A stretch of 64,000 nt of DNA from Delphinapterus leucas (taxonomy: Eukaryota; Chordata; Mammalia; Artiodactyla; Monodontidae), in contig NW_022098069.1 of assembly GCF_002288925.2 (NCBI RefSeq), forward strand, positions 75,709,777 through 75,773,776, read 5' to 3'. Below the pieces are notes generated by a model, which was not told the origin of the DNA, searched no databases, and saw only the letters and a program-made list of their open reading frames with translations. Within the stretch, counting starts at the first letter, position 1. Each line of letters starts with the position of its first letter. The translations under genes and the position numbers were made by a program. Of this stretch, positions 37,216 to 48,065 are shown piece by piece.

Positions 37216-38444
37216 TTATCTAATTTGGTGAGAGTTTTCTTATTACTTATCCAAATATTTTCCTTTCTCCTCTGAGTCTTATGACACTTAATGTTCGGAA
37301 GGTGGGTGATCAGGAGGAATTCAAAGAAAAACTAGTTTTCTGACAATCATAACTGGGAGGAGATGAGTCTGGCTGCTCTTAGAGTAATTTAGGGGGGAAT
37401 GAATAGTTTTTGACCTAAGGGAATTTCAGTGGGATTAGAGAGCCGTGGAAATGTGAAAAGTAAGTTAGAAAGCAAACATAACGACACTTCACATTTTTGC
37501 TTGTGCAAGTGTCTTTTGGTATTTTTATTTGTGATTTATATTACTTTTGGAGAGAAACAGTGAATTTTGTGTCTTTGGGTTTTCCTAGTGAATGACCCAG
37601 GAAGTAAATCGTATATGCTTGAATTTTAATAATATTTAAAGACGATGATGAAGTGGATCAAACAAACGATCCCTGAACTGCAGTGTGTCTGGCTGGTTGA
37701 TGAAATTTGATCACAATATTCCCCTTACATCTGGACTATTTGACTCACATTAATCTCTATTAATATTTGCTATGAATTAGTTTGAATGTCATCCTTATTA
37801 TTACATGAAAAATTCTAACAATGAGTGATATTTGGAGCATATGTTTGAATAGTGAAATTATAAGACATGCTTTAGGAAAATATAAAATCTCTTCTATCAC
37901 ATAAATACAGTGAAGAAGAAAGAACAAATTGTAACCTAAAATAGATAAACATGCACATTATAAATGTCATGCTAAAATCTTTCAAAGAAGTTAACCTTGG
38001 AAATGTAATCTATTCTCTCTCTCTTTTTCTTTGCTGGTTTTATTGTTTTACTGTCGTGTCACTGTCGTACTCTATCTTTATCGCTGGCTCTTTCTCTTTC
38101 CCTTATATACTCAAACACACTTTTTAGTGTGAATAGGTTTGTGAAGAATTTGTTTGTTTCCATTGAGTTTATTGCTTGGAAAAAAGTTGAGATTTTGAAA
38201 AGGAAATGTAAACCTTTTCAGCCCAGCTTGACAGGTCTATTACATTTCAAATTTAGAAGAAATGATTCAGAAGTTTCCTCAGATTCTCAGAACTAGCCTA
38301 CCTGTTTAGCCTAAACTCACCTTCTATCTATTTTACAGTGGGATTTTTCTCAGTGCAAGTAATATAGATGTTTCTGTATAGTGAAATTTTAAGTTATGAA
38401 AGCAATAGGCACAACTTACTACTATTATTATTGTTACTGCCACC
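37216..38444. other. Unassigned stretch
   Basis: I recognise no repeat or gene over about 1.2 kb. Confidence 0.5.
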
Positions 38445-38469
38445 TTATAATAAAATAATTAACATGTTT

Positions 38470-38690
38470 TGAGAGCTTATTACTACATAATAAGCAATGC
38501 TGTAACCACTTTCTATGTATTAATTTATTTAGTTCTCACATAAGCAATATGAAGTAGATAACATTTTCCTACCTATTTTACATATGAAGAAAAGTGAGGT
38601 GCCTGATTTGTAAGCAGTTTGCCAAGAGTTACACGGTAAGTGACAGTGTTCAAGTTTGAACTCAGGCTCTTGGGCTCTAACATTCAGTCT
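38470..38690 (-). repeat. MIR SINE, reverse orientation
   Basis: Reversed MIR blocks run from 'taatttatttagttctcaca' through 'tgaagtagataacattttcc', 'acagtgttcaagtttgaact' and 'caggctcttgggctctaaca'. The copy is nearly full length and well diverged. Confidence 0.85.
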
Positions 38691-39138
38691 TAAAAAAATC
38701 ATTATGGCCAGTTTTCTTCTCCAATAAGTGCCATCATTAAAGTCTTAGCAGCTATCTGAATTCTAGTTGCTATATTTCAAGGCATATTCAGTAGAAATAT
38801 TCATTAATATCAGTGATAGTATTTAAAATGTTAAGTCTATATTTCTGATTAGTTGTCTAAATGAACCACAATATTAAGCTTTACATAAATTATTTGAACC
38901 AGTGATATCTAAGATTTAGTTTGTTGATGACATATATTTATCATAAGGAAACATTGACTTGTTTTTTGTGGCCAAATAACTGATATTCTGTGGTCATTAG
39001 TAAATAATTCGTTTTAAACACAATCCATTTGCTTTATCCACTAAGTGGTTGCAATAAGCAAGTTGGATATATAACTTTACATTATGTCTTCATTGTATTG
39101 AACTTTGATATCCAGTGTAAGGACTATGAAGCATTTGC
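38691..39138. other. Unassigned AT-rich stretch
   Basis: I recognise no repeat or gene. Confidence 0.5.
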
Positions 39139-39148
39139 CTTAATTTTA

Positions 39149-39499
39149 TATTTATAATTTATTTTTTAATACATTTATTTATTTTTATTTATTTTTGGCT
39201 GCGTTGGGTCTTCATTGCTGTGCGCGGGCTTTCTCTAGTTGTGGCGAGCGGGAGCTACTCTTCGTTGCGGTGTGCAGGCTTCTCCTTGCAGTGGCTTCTC
39301 TTGTTGCGGAGCATGGGCTCTAGGTGTGTGGGCTTCAGTAGCTGTGGCTCGCGGGCTCTAGAGTACGGGCTCAGTAATTGTGGTGCACGGACTTAGCTGC
39401 TCCGCAGCATGTGGGATCTTCCCGGACCAGGGCTTGAACCCGTGTCCCCTGCATTGGAAGGTGGATTCTTAACCACTGCGCCACCAGGGAAGCCCCTGA
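39149..39499 (-). mobile_element. CHR-type SINE, long form, reverse orientation
   Basis: The reversed head, ccaccagggaagcccc, is at the right. The reversed 'ggctgcgttgggtcttcatt' tail region follows a long (attt)-rich tail at the left. The duplication cttaatttta flanks it at 39139-39148 and 39500-39509. Confidence 0.95.
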
Positions 39500-39509
39500 C
39501 TTAATTTTA

Positions 39510-40405
39510 AAATCAATGGTTCACATTGTTTAAAAAGAGTTATTTTGGTACATCCTTACAAATTAGATATATTTAGAAGAAATTATTTTAAGAAATGCAG
39601 TATTTTATATTAAGATATTAATTGTTCCAATATGAACAGAGCTAAATAAATTATGATTTCCTCTAGGAAATCATAAAAATGATGTTAAAGAAATGCACAA
39701 AGACTTCTATCCTACGACATCAATTGTTAGTGAGGCTGGAAGATAGGTGTTATCTCAAGACACCAAAATAAATGTGTGTTCATTTCCCAGTTGACATGCA
39801 GCACCATGTTTGAAAACTCTTATGTGCTCTCGTATCACAAGGGTCAGGCGCCTGTGAACTTTACTGGTGAGAATTCTCTGTTTCAGTGTAAACTCCTCCA
39901 ATGAGAGGCATACACGTACGATATGGAAGACAGAGCCGAATTGTTCGGTAGACTGAGAAAAGCAAACCTGTGTGCAAACTTCAGTACATTTTGTGGCTTT
40001 GCAATGGCTTCTGAGAACTCCCTGAGGAATTTCCTACCTCAGTGCTAAAGGCAGCTGTGACCATTGGCCAAAAGTTCCCTGAAATTTGGAACTAGTAAAA
40101 ACGAAGTTCAAGATTCTTGACCTTCTCTCTTTTGACATTTCAACTGTTTTGTAAGCACATAATTCCCTGTACTTAATATTTTTCAGATTGAAATATTGGA
40201 CTTGTTTCTGATTACTAGATATAATTCTGATAAAGTTATGATAGAAGTGGTTCTAGGAACCATATCTGCAAAAATAGAAATCTGGTATGTGTTATTGTCT
40301 TGGTTAATTTTGAAGACAGTGATGAGCATATCACCAGAGTAAAACTGATTATTAGTTCCTATAATTCAGTAAAAACCAGACATGTGAATTATAATGTGTA
40401 TTTCC
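39510..40405. other. Unassigned stretch
   Basis: I recognise no repeat or gene. Confidence 0.5.
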
Positions 40406-40426
40406 CTAGAATGGGTTATTTATTTA

Positions 40427-41154
40427 CTTATTTTAATTTATTTTATTCAAGTATAGTTGATTTACAATGTGTTAATTTATGCTGTACAGCAAAATGATTC
40501 ACTTATACATGTATGCACATTCTTTTTCATATTCTTTCCCATTATGGTTTATCACAGGATATTGAATATAGTTCCCTGTGCTATGCAGTAGGACCTTGTT
40601 GTTTATCCATTCTATATGTAATAGTTTGCATCTGTTATTCCCAGACTCCCACTCCTTCCCTGCCCCATCCCACCCCCCACCTTGGCCACCACAAGTCTGT
40701 TCTCTGTGTCTGTGAGTCTCTTTCATAGACAGGTTCATTTGTGCCATATTTTAGATTCCACATATAAGTGATATCATATGGTATTTGCCTTTCTCTGTCT
40801 GACTTACTTCACTTAGTATGATAGTCTCTAGGTCCTTCCATGTTGCTGCAAATGGCATTTATTTCATTCTTTTTTATGGCTGAGTAGTATTCCATTGTAT
40901 ATGTTTATCACATCTTCTTTATCCATTCATCTGTCAATGGACATTAAGGTTGCTTCCATGTCTTGGCTATTGTGAATACTGCTTCTGTTAACGTAGGGGT
41001 GCATATATCTTTTTGAATTATAGTTTTGTCTGGATAAATACCCAGGAGTGGGATTGCTGGATCATATGGCAGCTCTATTTTTAATTTTTTGAGGAACTTC
41101 TATGTTGTTTTCCATAGTGGCTGCACCAATTTACATTTCCACCAACAGTGAGTT
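40427..41154 (-). mobile_element. 5'-truncated L1, reverse orientation, with target site duplication
   Basis: This reversed L1 of about 728 bp has its 3' UTR at the left ('gttgatttacaatgtgttaa', 'gttccctgtgctatgcagta') and the ORF2 C-terminus at the right ('ggctgagtagtattccattg', 'gtgggattgctggatcatat'). A 21-bp duplication with one mismatch, beginning ctagaatggg, flanks it at 40406-40426 and 41155-41175. The 5' truncation point is therefore exact. It is among the better preserved L1s here, but it encodes only a fragment. Confidence 0.95.
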
Positions 41155-41175
41155 CTAGAATGGGGTATTTATTTA

Positions 41176-42115
41176 AAGCAAGTGTATGAGTGATCAAATG
41201 GCTGCTGAAATGGAGTATTACATGAGATATTATGATTCTTAGGATTAAGAGGAGGACTCTCTTTTTTGTACTGCACATAAGAAGGCTTACATCGAATATA
41301 GCATGTTTGGGCTTTATATACAGAGCTCAAAGCATGTCCAGAAAAGACAAAGATTTTAGGTTTGCCTTAAAAATAATATTTTTATCGTATTTAACCTAGG
41401 GACTGATCTACCCTACTAAAACACATTTGATCTTTCAGACTGTCAAATTACAACTTAAGTTGGGTTTATAGGCTCACCAAGTCTCTTATTTAGATATTAT
41501 TGCATTGGTAGAGAAAGACCGGCACCTGGAAAATTGAAAAGGGGTAATTTTCAGGGATTCAGATAAAATCAAGTTCCTAAAAATTCCAAATTCTGTGAAA
41601 TGTATCTTCTCAGCATAAATAAGCATCACTGTCTGAGGAAGCTAGAATCCCTTGGGGTAAAGATCCTCTAATGCACTGACCTTTATTTGGAAGTTGATTC
41701 TAATCAAGTCTAACCACACTACCGTTTATGAGTCCAGACCTAAAACTAGAGTAGATCCTGTCATATTTCAGGATAATGAGTACAACATCTGAATAGGAAG
41801 GAAATAGTTGATACACATAGAAACCTGGGGAAATGAATGGAGATGGCTTCTAAGACCCCATAGGGAGGAATGTCAAGCTGAATGTATCAACATGAGTGTA
41901 CTTACCAAAGATGGTAAGTTTATGTTTTAACTTACAAATCTGATATTGTCTCTAAGAGTTTTCCTAGCTGGTTGGCTGATTTATGACTCAATAGTAGCCC
42001 AAATTAAATAAAGTCTGAATGCCAGAACTGTCTTGGTATAATATAGAAACAGAAATCTGAAAGGTTAGGAAGATAAAAATTTTGGAATAAATTTTTCTTC
42101 TCTGATATTTTCACT
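41176..42115. other. Unassigned stretch
   Basis: I recognise no repeat or gene over about 0.9 kb. Confidence 0.5.
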
Positions 42116-42130
42116 CTCCTCCTTATTATG

Positions 42131-42345
42131 TTTTTGTTTTTGTTTTTGTTTTTTGTGGTATGCGGGCTTCTCACTGTTGTGGCCTCTCCTGTTGCGGAGC
42201 ACAGGCTCCGGACGTGCAGGCTCAGTGGCCATGGCTCACAGGCCCAGCCACTCTGTGGCGTGTGGGATCTTCCCAGACCGGGGCATGAACCCGCGTCCCC
42301 TGCATCAGCAGGCGGACTCTCAACCACTGCACCACCAGGGCAGCC
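42131..42345 (-). mobile_element. CHR-type SINE, short form, reverse orientation
   Basis: A (gttttt)n tail lies at the left and the reversed head at the right. The 15-bp duplication ctcctccttattatg is perfect at 42116-42130 and 42346-42360, which fits a relatively recent insertion. It faces the plus-strand SINE at 42509. Confidence 0.97.
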
Positions 42346-42508
42346 CTCCTCCTTATTATGAATCCTTGTCCCCAGGAAGTGGTGAGGTGAACCACCATCA
42401 TCAAGGAGTGGAAAAATCCATTGATAAGACGGATGCCAGCATTCTTAGAGCACTGTATAGTAGATGTCTTCTACAGCCTGGAAGATGTCACCATAAAATG
42501 AATCTCCC

Positions 42509-42845
42509 GGACTTCCCTGGTGGCGCAGTGGTTAAGAATCTGTTGCCAATGCAGGGGACATGGGTACGATCCCTGGTCCGGGAAGATCCTACATGCCACA
42601 GAGCAACTAAGCCCATGCACCACAACTACTGAAGCCCACGCACCTGGAGCCCGTGCTCAGCAAAAAAGAGAAGCCATGGCAATGAGGAGCCCACGCACTG
42701 CAGCTGAAGAGTAGCCCCCGCTCGCCACAACTAGAGAAAGCCCGCACACAGCAGTGAAGACCCAAAGCAGCCAAATTAATTAATTAATTAATTAATTAAA
42801 TAAAATAACTTAAAAAAAAAGAAAATACTCAAAAATATTAAAAAA
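42509..42845 (+). mobile_element. CHR-type SINE, long form
   Basis: The head reads ggacttccctggtggcgcag. The body has 'ccacaactactgaagcccac' and 'gaagagtagcccccgctcgc' and ends in 'gaagacccaaagcagcc' with an (attа-type) taat repeat tail. The duplication gaatctccc occurs at 42500-42508 and 42846-42854, extending to 14 bases with one mismatch. Confidence 0.96.
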
Positions 42846-42854
42846 GAATCTCCC

Positions 42855-44029
42855 TAATTTCATGATGATGAGGAGATCCAGAGTAGCAGTAGTCAAATGC
42901 CTGTTCTTAAAACCTGAGCCAGGTGAACATGGTACTCAAAAGGTCTACAGAGCCTAAATGAAAATGAGAATGGCTCAACTGGTCAAGATCTTCATGAGGA
43001 CCAAGTATTGAAATACATTGACAGCTTACTAAGGTCTTAATAGATTTTTATAATTTAAAAAGAACAAACAGAATAGAAGTGAACAAAATACTCTACATCT
43101 GGTGAACATTTTATCTTTCCCCACAATGAAATGATACTGCTTCTCTGATTTCCCAGACCTAAAATAACAACCAGACTCAGAGCCCCTTGAACTATAAACC
43201 ATAGCTAAGAAATGTGTACCGTAGGTATATATTTCCTTTCCAAAAGGGATGTCCAGTTCATATTCATAATGAATAAATGCTATGGGAAGGAAAATACACA
43301 GAGTTTTCAGGAATTACTGAATACTGTCTCTGAAGTGACACTAATTATTTGGGCCCCCATTACCACTGGGTTTTGAAACAAAAAGACTAGGATGAGCCAA
43401 CGTATGCTTGAAGACACTTTAGTGCCTCCACCTCAGATTTTGACTTTTATCAAAATACTAACTTGCATCAAGATCTACCTACACCGGTCTTCATGCTGTG
43501 AAGGGTAGTGTGGGTGAATCTTTGGGGAGGAAAAAAAAACCCATAGAATAGTTTGTCCAGTCTATTTAAAAAAGAAATATATTGAGATAAAAGGTGAAAA
43601 GATAAGAAGGAAATAGAGAAGTTTATTTAAAAATTAAAATATTAAATATATCATTTTGCTCAATCAATGTAAATAAATTTGAAAACCTTGGGAAAATTGG
43701 AAAATTTTCTGGGAAAGAATTATTTAACAAAACAGACCATTGAAGAAATGGCCTAAGATTTATTACAAAAAAAGTAACAGAAAACATTGTGTAAGAGATG
43801 CCTTAAAAAAAATAATAAAATGCATAAAGCATAAATGATTTCATAGAATACATCTCCTTAAGAAAAGCTCATTTAAATGCTACTTTAACTGTTCAAAGCA
43901 GTGAAAGAAAAAATATACTTGAATTTTCTAAATGCAAGTATATTTCTGAAACCAAAACCTGACAAATATTACCCAAATAAATACAGTTACAGTCTTGATT
44001 ATGAATATTGTAGTGACTTTTAAAAAGCT
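42855..44029. other. Unassigned AT-rich stretch
   Basis: I recognise no repeat or gene over about 1.2 kb. Confidence 0.5.
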
Positions 44030-44435
44030 GTTTCTACCCAGAAACTGTGAATGTGACCTTATGTTTTTAAAAAAGGACCTTTACAAATGTAATTCAGTTA
44101 AGGATCTAGATATGAAATCACCTTTGATTATCTGAGTGACCCCTAAATCCTTATAAGGCAAAGCAAGAGGGATTTTTGAGACACAGAGGTGAAGATCATG
44201 TGAAGACAAGGGCAGAGATTAAAGTTATGCTGCTACAAGCCCAGGAACAGCTGGAGCTACCTGAAGCTGGAAGAGGCAAGGAATGGCGTGTCCCCTGGAG
44301 TCTCTGGAAGGTGTGTGGCCAGGCCAACACCTTGATTTCAGAATTCTGGCCTCCAGAACTGTGAAAGAATACATTTGTATTTAAAGCCACCCTGTTTTTA
44401 AGAATTTGTTATAACAGCTTTAAGTAACTAGTATA
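44030..44435 (+). mobile_element. MLT1-class LTR, well preserved
   Basis: The order is that of a MaLR LTR: 'acaaatgtaattcagttaag', 'gatctagatatgaaatcacc', 'gatcatgtgaagacaagggc', 'cctgaagctggaagaggcaa', 'caccttgatttcagaattct', 'ctggcctccagaactgtgaa' and the end 'taactagtata'. The 5' part is missing. The frames on both strands here (44176-44390) lie inside the LTR. Confidence 0.92.
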
Positions 44436-44604
44436 GATATTGATGCAAATATTCTAAGTAAAATATTAACAGCAGAATTCATTACTTGATTAAAAAGGTA
44501 ATTCATAATAGCCAAGTAGTATTTGTTACATAAATGCAAGGATGGTTAACTATTAAAATATATTTATATAGTCATTATTTTCGTATTTGTAAGAAAAACA
44601 TATA

Positions 44605-44850
44605 ATAACAAACAGAAACATGTACACAGTACTTACCACATACTTGGCTCTATTTGAGCATTTTCCAGTTAATCATCGTAACAAGACTATAAGGTAGGTC
44701 CATATAAGTCTTATTTTATAAAAGAAAACTGAAAGAAACTAAAGTAAAGCAAGGGTAAGTAGCTTTACAAAGATTGTGTAGCCAGTAGATGGTGAAGTTG
44801 GATTTTGAATCCCAAGTGACTGGCTCCACAGTCCCTCCATTGTAACACGA
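44605..44850 (-). repeat. MIR SINE, reverse orientation
   Basis: Reversed MIR blocks include 'aatcatcgtaacaagactat', 'aaggtaggtccatataagtc', 'aagggtaagtagctttacaa', 'gaagttggattttgaatccc' and 'tggctccacagtccctccat'. Confidence 0.87.
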
Positions 44851-46073
44851 CAGCATGGTCATCTCCATGGATGCTGAAATGGGATTTGGCCAAATTAAAT
44901 AATCAATCTTGCTTAAAACACCTAATTTATCAAGATTAGATGCATAGTTATTTAACATTAAAAATGTATCAGTTTCAACCCCCAAACCAGGATTATCCTG
45001 ATGGAAATACTAAGGTCCTTCCTATTACTCTCAGGAATAAAACAAGGACACTCACTATTCCTAATATTAACATATTATCATTATACTGGATGCGCTAAAA
45101 ACACAAGGCAAGATAAAGATAGAGAAATGTGAGATATAAACATTTTCTGATATATATATATGTATACATATATATGAAAAGAGGAGGAGATGTTTCTAAT
45201 CCCTGTTTCAGTTCTAGCCCTCAGCAGGTAAAATCAGTACAAGAAGAACATTGCACAAGTGCAGACAGTTTGCACTGTTGTAAATACAAGAGTGAGATGA
45301 GCCATGAACACAGTTTTGGAGTTTAAGTGTGACTAAATGGATTACATAATAGAAATGAGATTACACTGGCCAGACCCTTCGCCTGGTTGCCATGGAAATG
45401 AGACACACTCTTCATGTCAATAAAATTATGGTTAAAATAGTCACATAACAGTGAGTAAGAAACAATCAGGGGTCAAAAAATAGACGATTTAATTCCACTT
45501 AGGGAAGAAGAACTGGGGAGGCATTTGGAGGTGTTTATGTAACGGAATAAAAGATTAAATCAGAGGAAAATGTTGGGATTTGAATAAATGAGTTAAATAA
45601 AGAAGAAAACTAAATCGTCTAGTCTCCACAGTAAATAAAATGAAATGCATTGAACTAGGACGCTCTGGAGTTTTGTGGGTTCTGCAAACCTATCATGGAG
45701 CCATGGACTTTAGTTGTGCTATAGGCATAAACAAGTGTGTGTGTGCACATTGCCTCATCTGCTCTGACACAATTACCTGTTGGAAGTAAACCCTAAAGCA
45801 AACAAGCAGGTGAGAAAAATCTGTTACCTATTCACAACCTGAGTCCTCCACATACATGCAGAGCTCTCCTCAGTAACTGCTTATCCACTGATAGTGAGAA
45901 GCGAAGGGAGATGTCAGCTATTCTCAGTCTCAGAGTTAGTCCTGACCTTAATTTAGACCCTACTGGAAAGAAGATGTGGTCCCTTGCAGTAGTTTATCTC
46001 TAGCTACTATTTTTGCCAGGTTGTTGGGTTATGTTTTGTCCAGTTCATCATAATTGAAAGAAGGTAAATATCA
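44851..46073. other. Unassigned stretch
   Basis: I recognise no repeat beyond a short TA run at 45150-45175. The sequence at 45360-45920 is less AT-rich but not identifiable. Confidence 0.5.
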
Positions 46074-46092
46074 CTAGATTTGTGCATTCTAA

Positions 46093-46231
46093 CTTTTAAA
46101 AATATTTATTTATTTGGTTGCACTGGGTCTTAGTTGCAGCATTTGGGTTCTAGTTCCCTGACCAGGGATCAAACCCGGGCTCCCTGCATTGGGAGTGCGG
46201 AGTATTAACCACTGGACCACCAGGGAAGTCC
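46093..46231 (-). mobile_element. Short CHR-1-like tRNA SINE, reverse orientation
   Basis: The reversed head ends in 'ccaccagggaagtcc' and the B-box region is 'gggatcaaacccgggctccc'. Only the tRNA-like head plus a short 'ggttgcactgggtcttagtt' tail region is present, about 130 bp. A 19-bp duplication with one mismatch, ctagatttgt(g/t)cattctaa, flanks it at 46074-46092 and 46232-46250. The head differs from the other CHR copies, which suggests an older family shared with hippos and ruminants. Confidence 0.9.
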
Positions 46232-46250
46232 CTAGATTTGTTCATTCTAA

Positions 46251-47540
46251 GATAAAGACATAATATTTTTTTAAAAAGGCCCAGATTATTTCATTTTCCT
46301 CATATCCTAAATGCAGTGATAAAAATAAACTAATTGGAAGATTGACCAAAATGGGGTTATTTTAAAAATTAAATAACTTTTAATTAGTAAGCAAAATATT
46401 TGTATCTTTTAATGTGATGTTTCTTAGGAGGTCATTTCCTCAGACATCAGTCTGTGTGCCATAGATATTCTCCTAGGTGGGTAAAGAATTGTTGTGTCTA
46501 TAATAGAGAGTTGTTTTTTTTTCTTTTTTTTGTTAGAAACACAAAAATAGTTTGTTCAATTTCAGCATGAAAGCAGTTCCAGGAGTTTTCCATTGAGACA
46601 ATTCAATTTCAATTGAATTTTTTCCTGATTATATTTCCAGAGAAGCCAATGGCATTCTGTAAGTATTCAACTTAACAGGGAGAACAGCATAACTGAACAT
46701 ATACAATATTTATTGTAGCCAAAGTTACAATAGCAGACACTGTTGATTCTTTACTCTTCTGAATACTTAGGCAATAAAATCAAATACGTTGTTGTGGCCG
46801 CCTATGATATCATAAGTGGATTCTGAATGATTTATCCTCATTGTACAACCTGATTATCATAGCATTGCCCCACATTGTATGTGCATGTGGTGTCTTCTCA
46901 CAAATTCCCATTAGGCAGAAAAAGAAGCATGTAATTGTTGATTTGTATTATGTGAACAATGTAGAACTGTGTTAAACAATATGCAAGATAGAATTCTTTT
47001 AAATAATGTGCAATTATTGGAAGACATTTTTGGCATTTTTCATAGCGTATTTTAAAAGATCGAGCCTTTTGTTGTGTTATTTATTAATTCAGGAGACTTG
47101 AAAGAAATCCTGGAACTTATATACAGCATTTCTTTAATGGTATAGTTGGTCATTTAATTATAATAACTCACATTTTCATAGTGTATTAAAACAACATTGA
47201 TATCCTTAAGCCTCTGGGGGTGTAAAATATCTATTTATATATTTATTTTGTGCATATATTACAGTATTAATATTGTGTTTATTTTGTTATTGCAGTATGG
47301 ACGAAGGTATCTTAAATTGTGTAGTGGCCACTCAAATTAGTAGAAGCTGCTGTTCGTGTATAAGGGAAGAAAGTTTAGATGAAAGCAGTAAGTGACAACT
47401 ATCACTGGCACAGTCTTACTTTGGAAAATTAAAATTTAGGTTATATATCATTACACACAGATAAATAAATGAGGGGCTGAACTGATTTTATTAGTCATCT
47501 GCTTTATGAAAGGCAGTGCATTAGAGCCACTGGATTGCTC
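46251..47540. other. Unassigned stretch, free of recognisable repeats
   Basis: I see no named repeat or gene over about 1.3 kb. Confidence 0.45.
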
Positions 47541-47544
47541 TATT

Positions 47545-47665
47545 AATTCATTAAAAAAATATGTATTTGTGTCTTCTTTGGGCTCAGACTGAGGTAGGTG
47601 CTGGGGATACAGTGATATATAAACATGTGTCCTTATAGAGAAAACGCAAAACTGAAAAAGCAAAT
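47545..47665 (-). repeat. L2 3'-end remnant, reverse orientation
   Basis: 'ttcattaaaaaaatatgtat', 'gaggtaggtgctggggatac' and 'agtgatatataaacatgtgt' match the reversed L2 3' end (a 'ctaggcactggggatacag' type motif). Confidence 0.7.
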
Positions 47666-47949
47666 ATAATCAGTTCAGTAAGTACAAAGATAGGATACAT
47701 TCAGGGTGCCATGCGGGGCACCTAGCATTGGAGGAAGATGGTTTCCAATGAATATGGAGAGAGAAGTTGAGGCATAAGTTCTTAAATTATGGAAAAAAGC
47801 TGGAACTTCTCATAACAGTGTGAAATCTTTTAAATGTTTTAAACAGTTGCCTAAGAATATATTTTCATTCCGAAAAATCATTGTGTATGAAGTGTTCACA
47901 GTGGATCGAAGAGGGACGAGCCTGAGGGCAGAGAAACCATGTAGGGGAC

Positions 47950-48065
47950 TCTGCAGTAATTAATTCAGCATATACGTTTTATGTGCCTTCTTTGTATTTG
48001 GTACTGTGCTTAGCACTGGCATCGAGTTGAAAGCAGTTATAGTACATTCCCTCGGAAGCTAAGTC
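47950..48065 (-). repeat. Second L2/MIR-like remnant, reverse orientation
   Basis: 'gtactgtgcttagcactggc' inside a run starting 'ttaattcagcatatacg' resembles the same reversed L2 3' region as 47545-47665. It is diverged. Confidence 0.5.

Noticed and set aside
42153..42632. 159-codon open frame, plus strand
   Set aside because: It spans two SINEs in opposite orientation and the DNA between them. There is no domain and no independent support.
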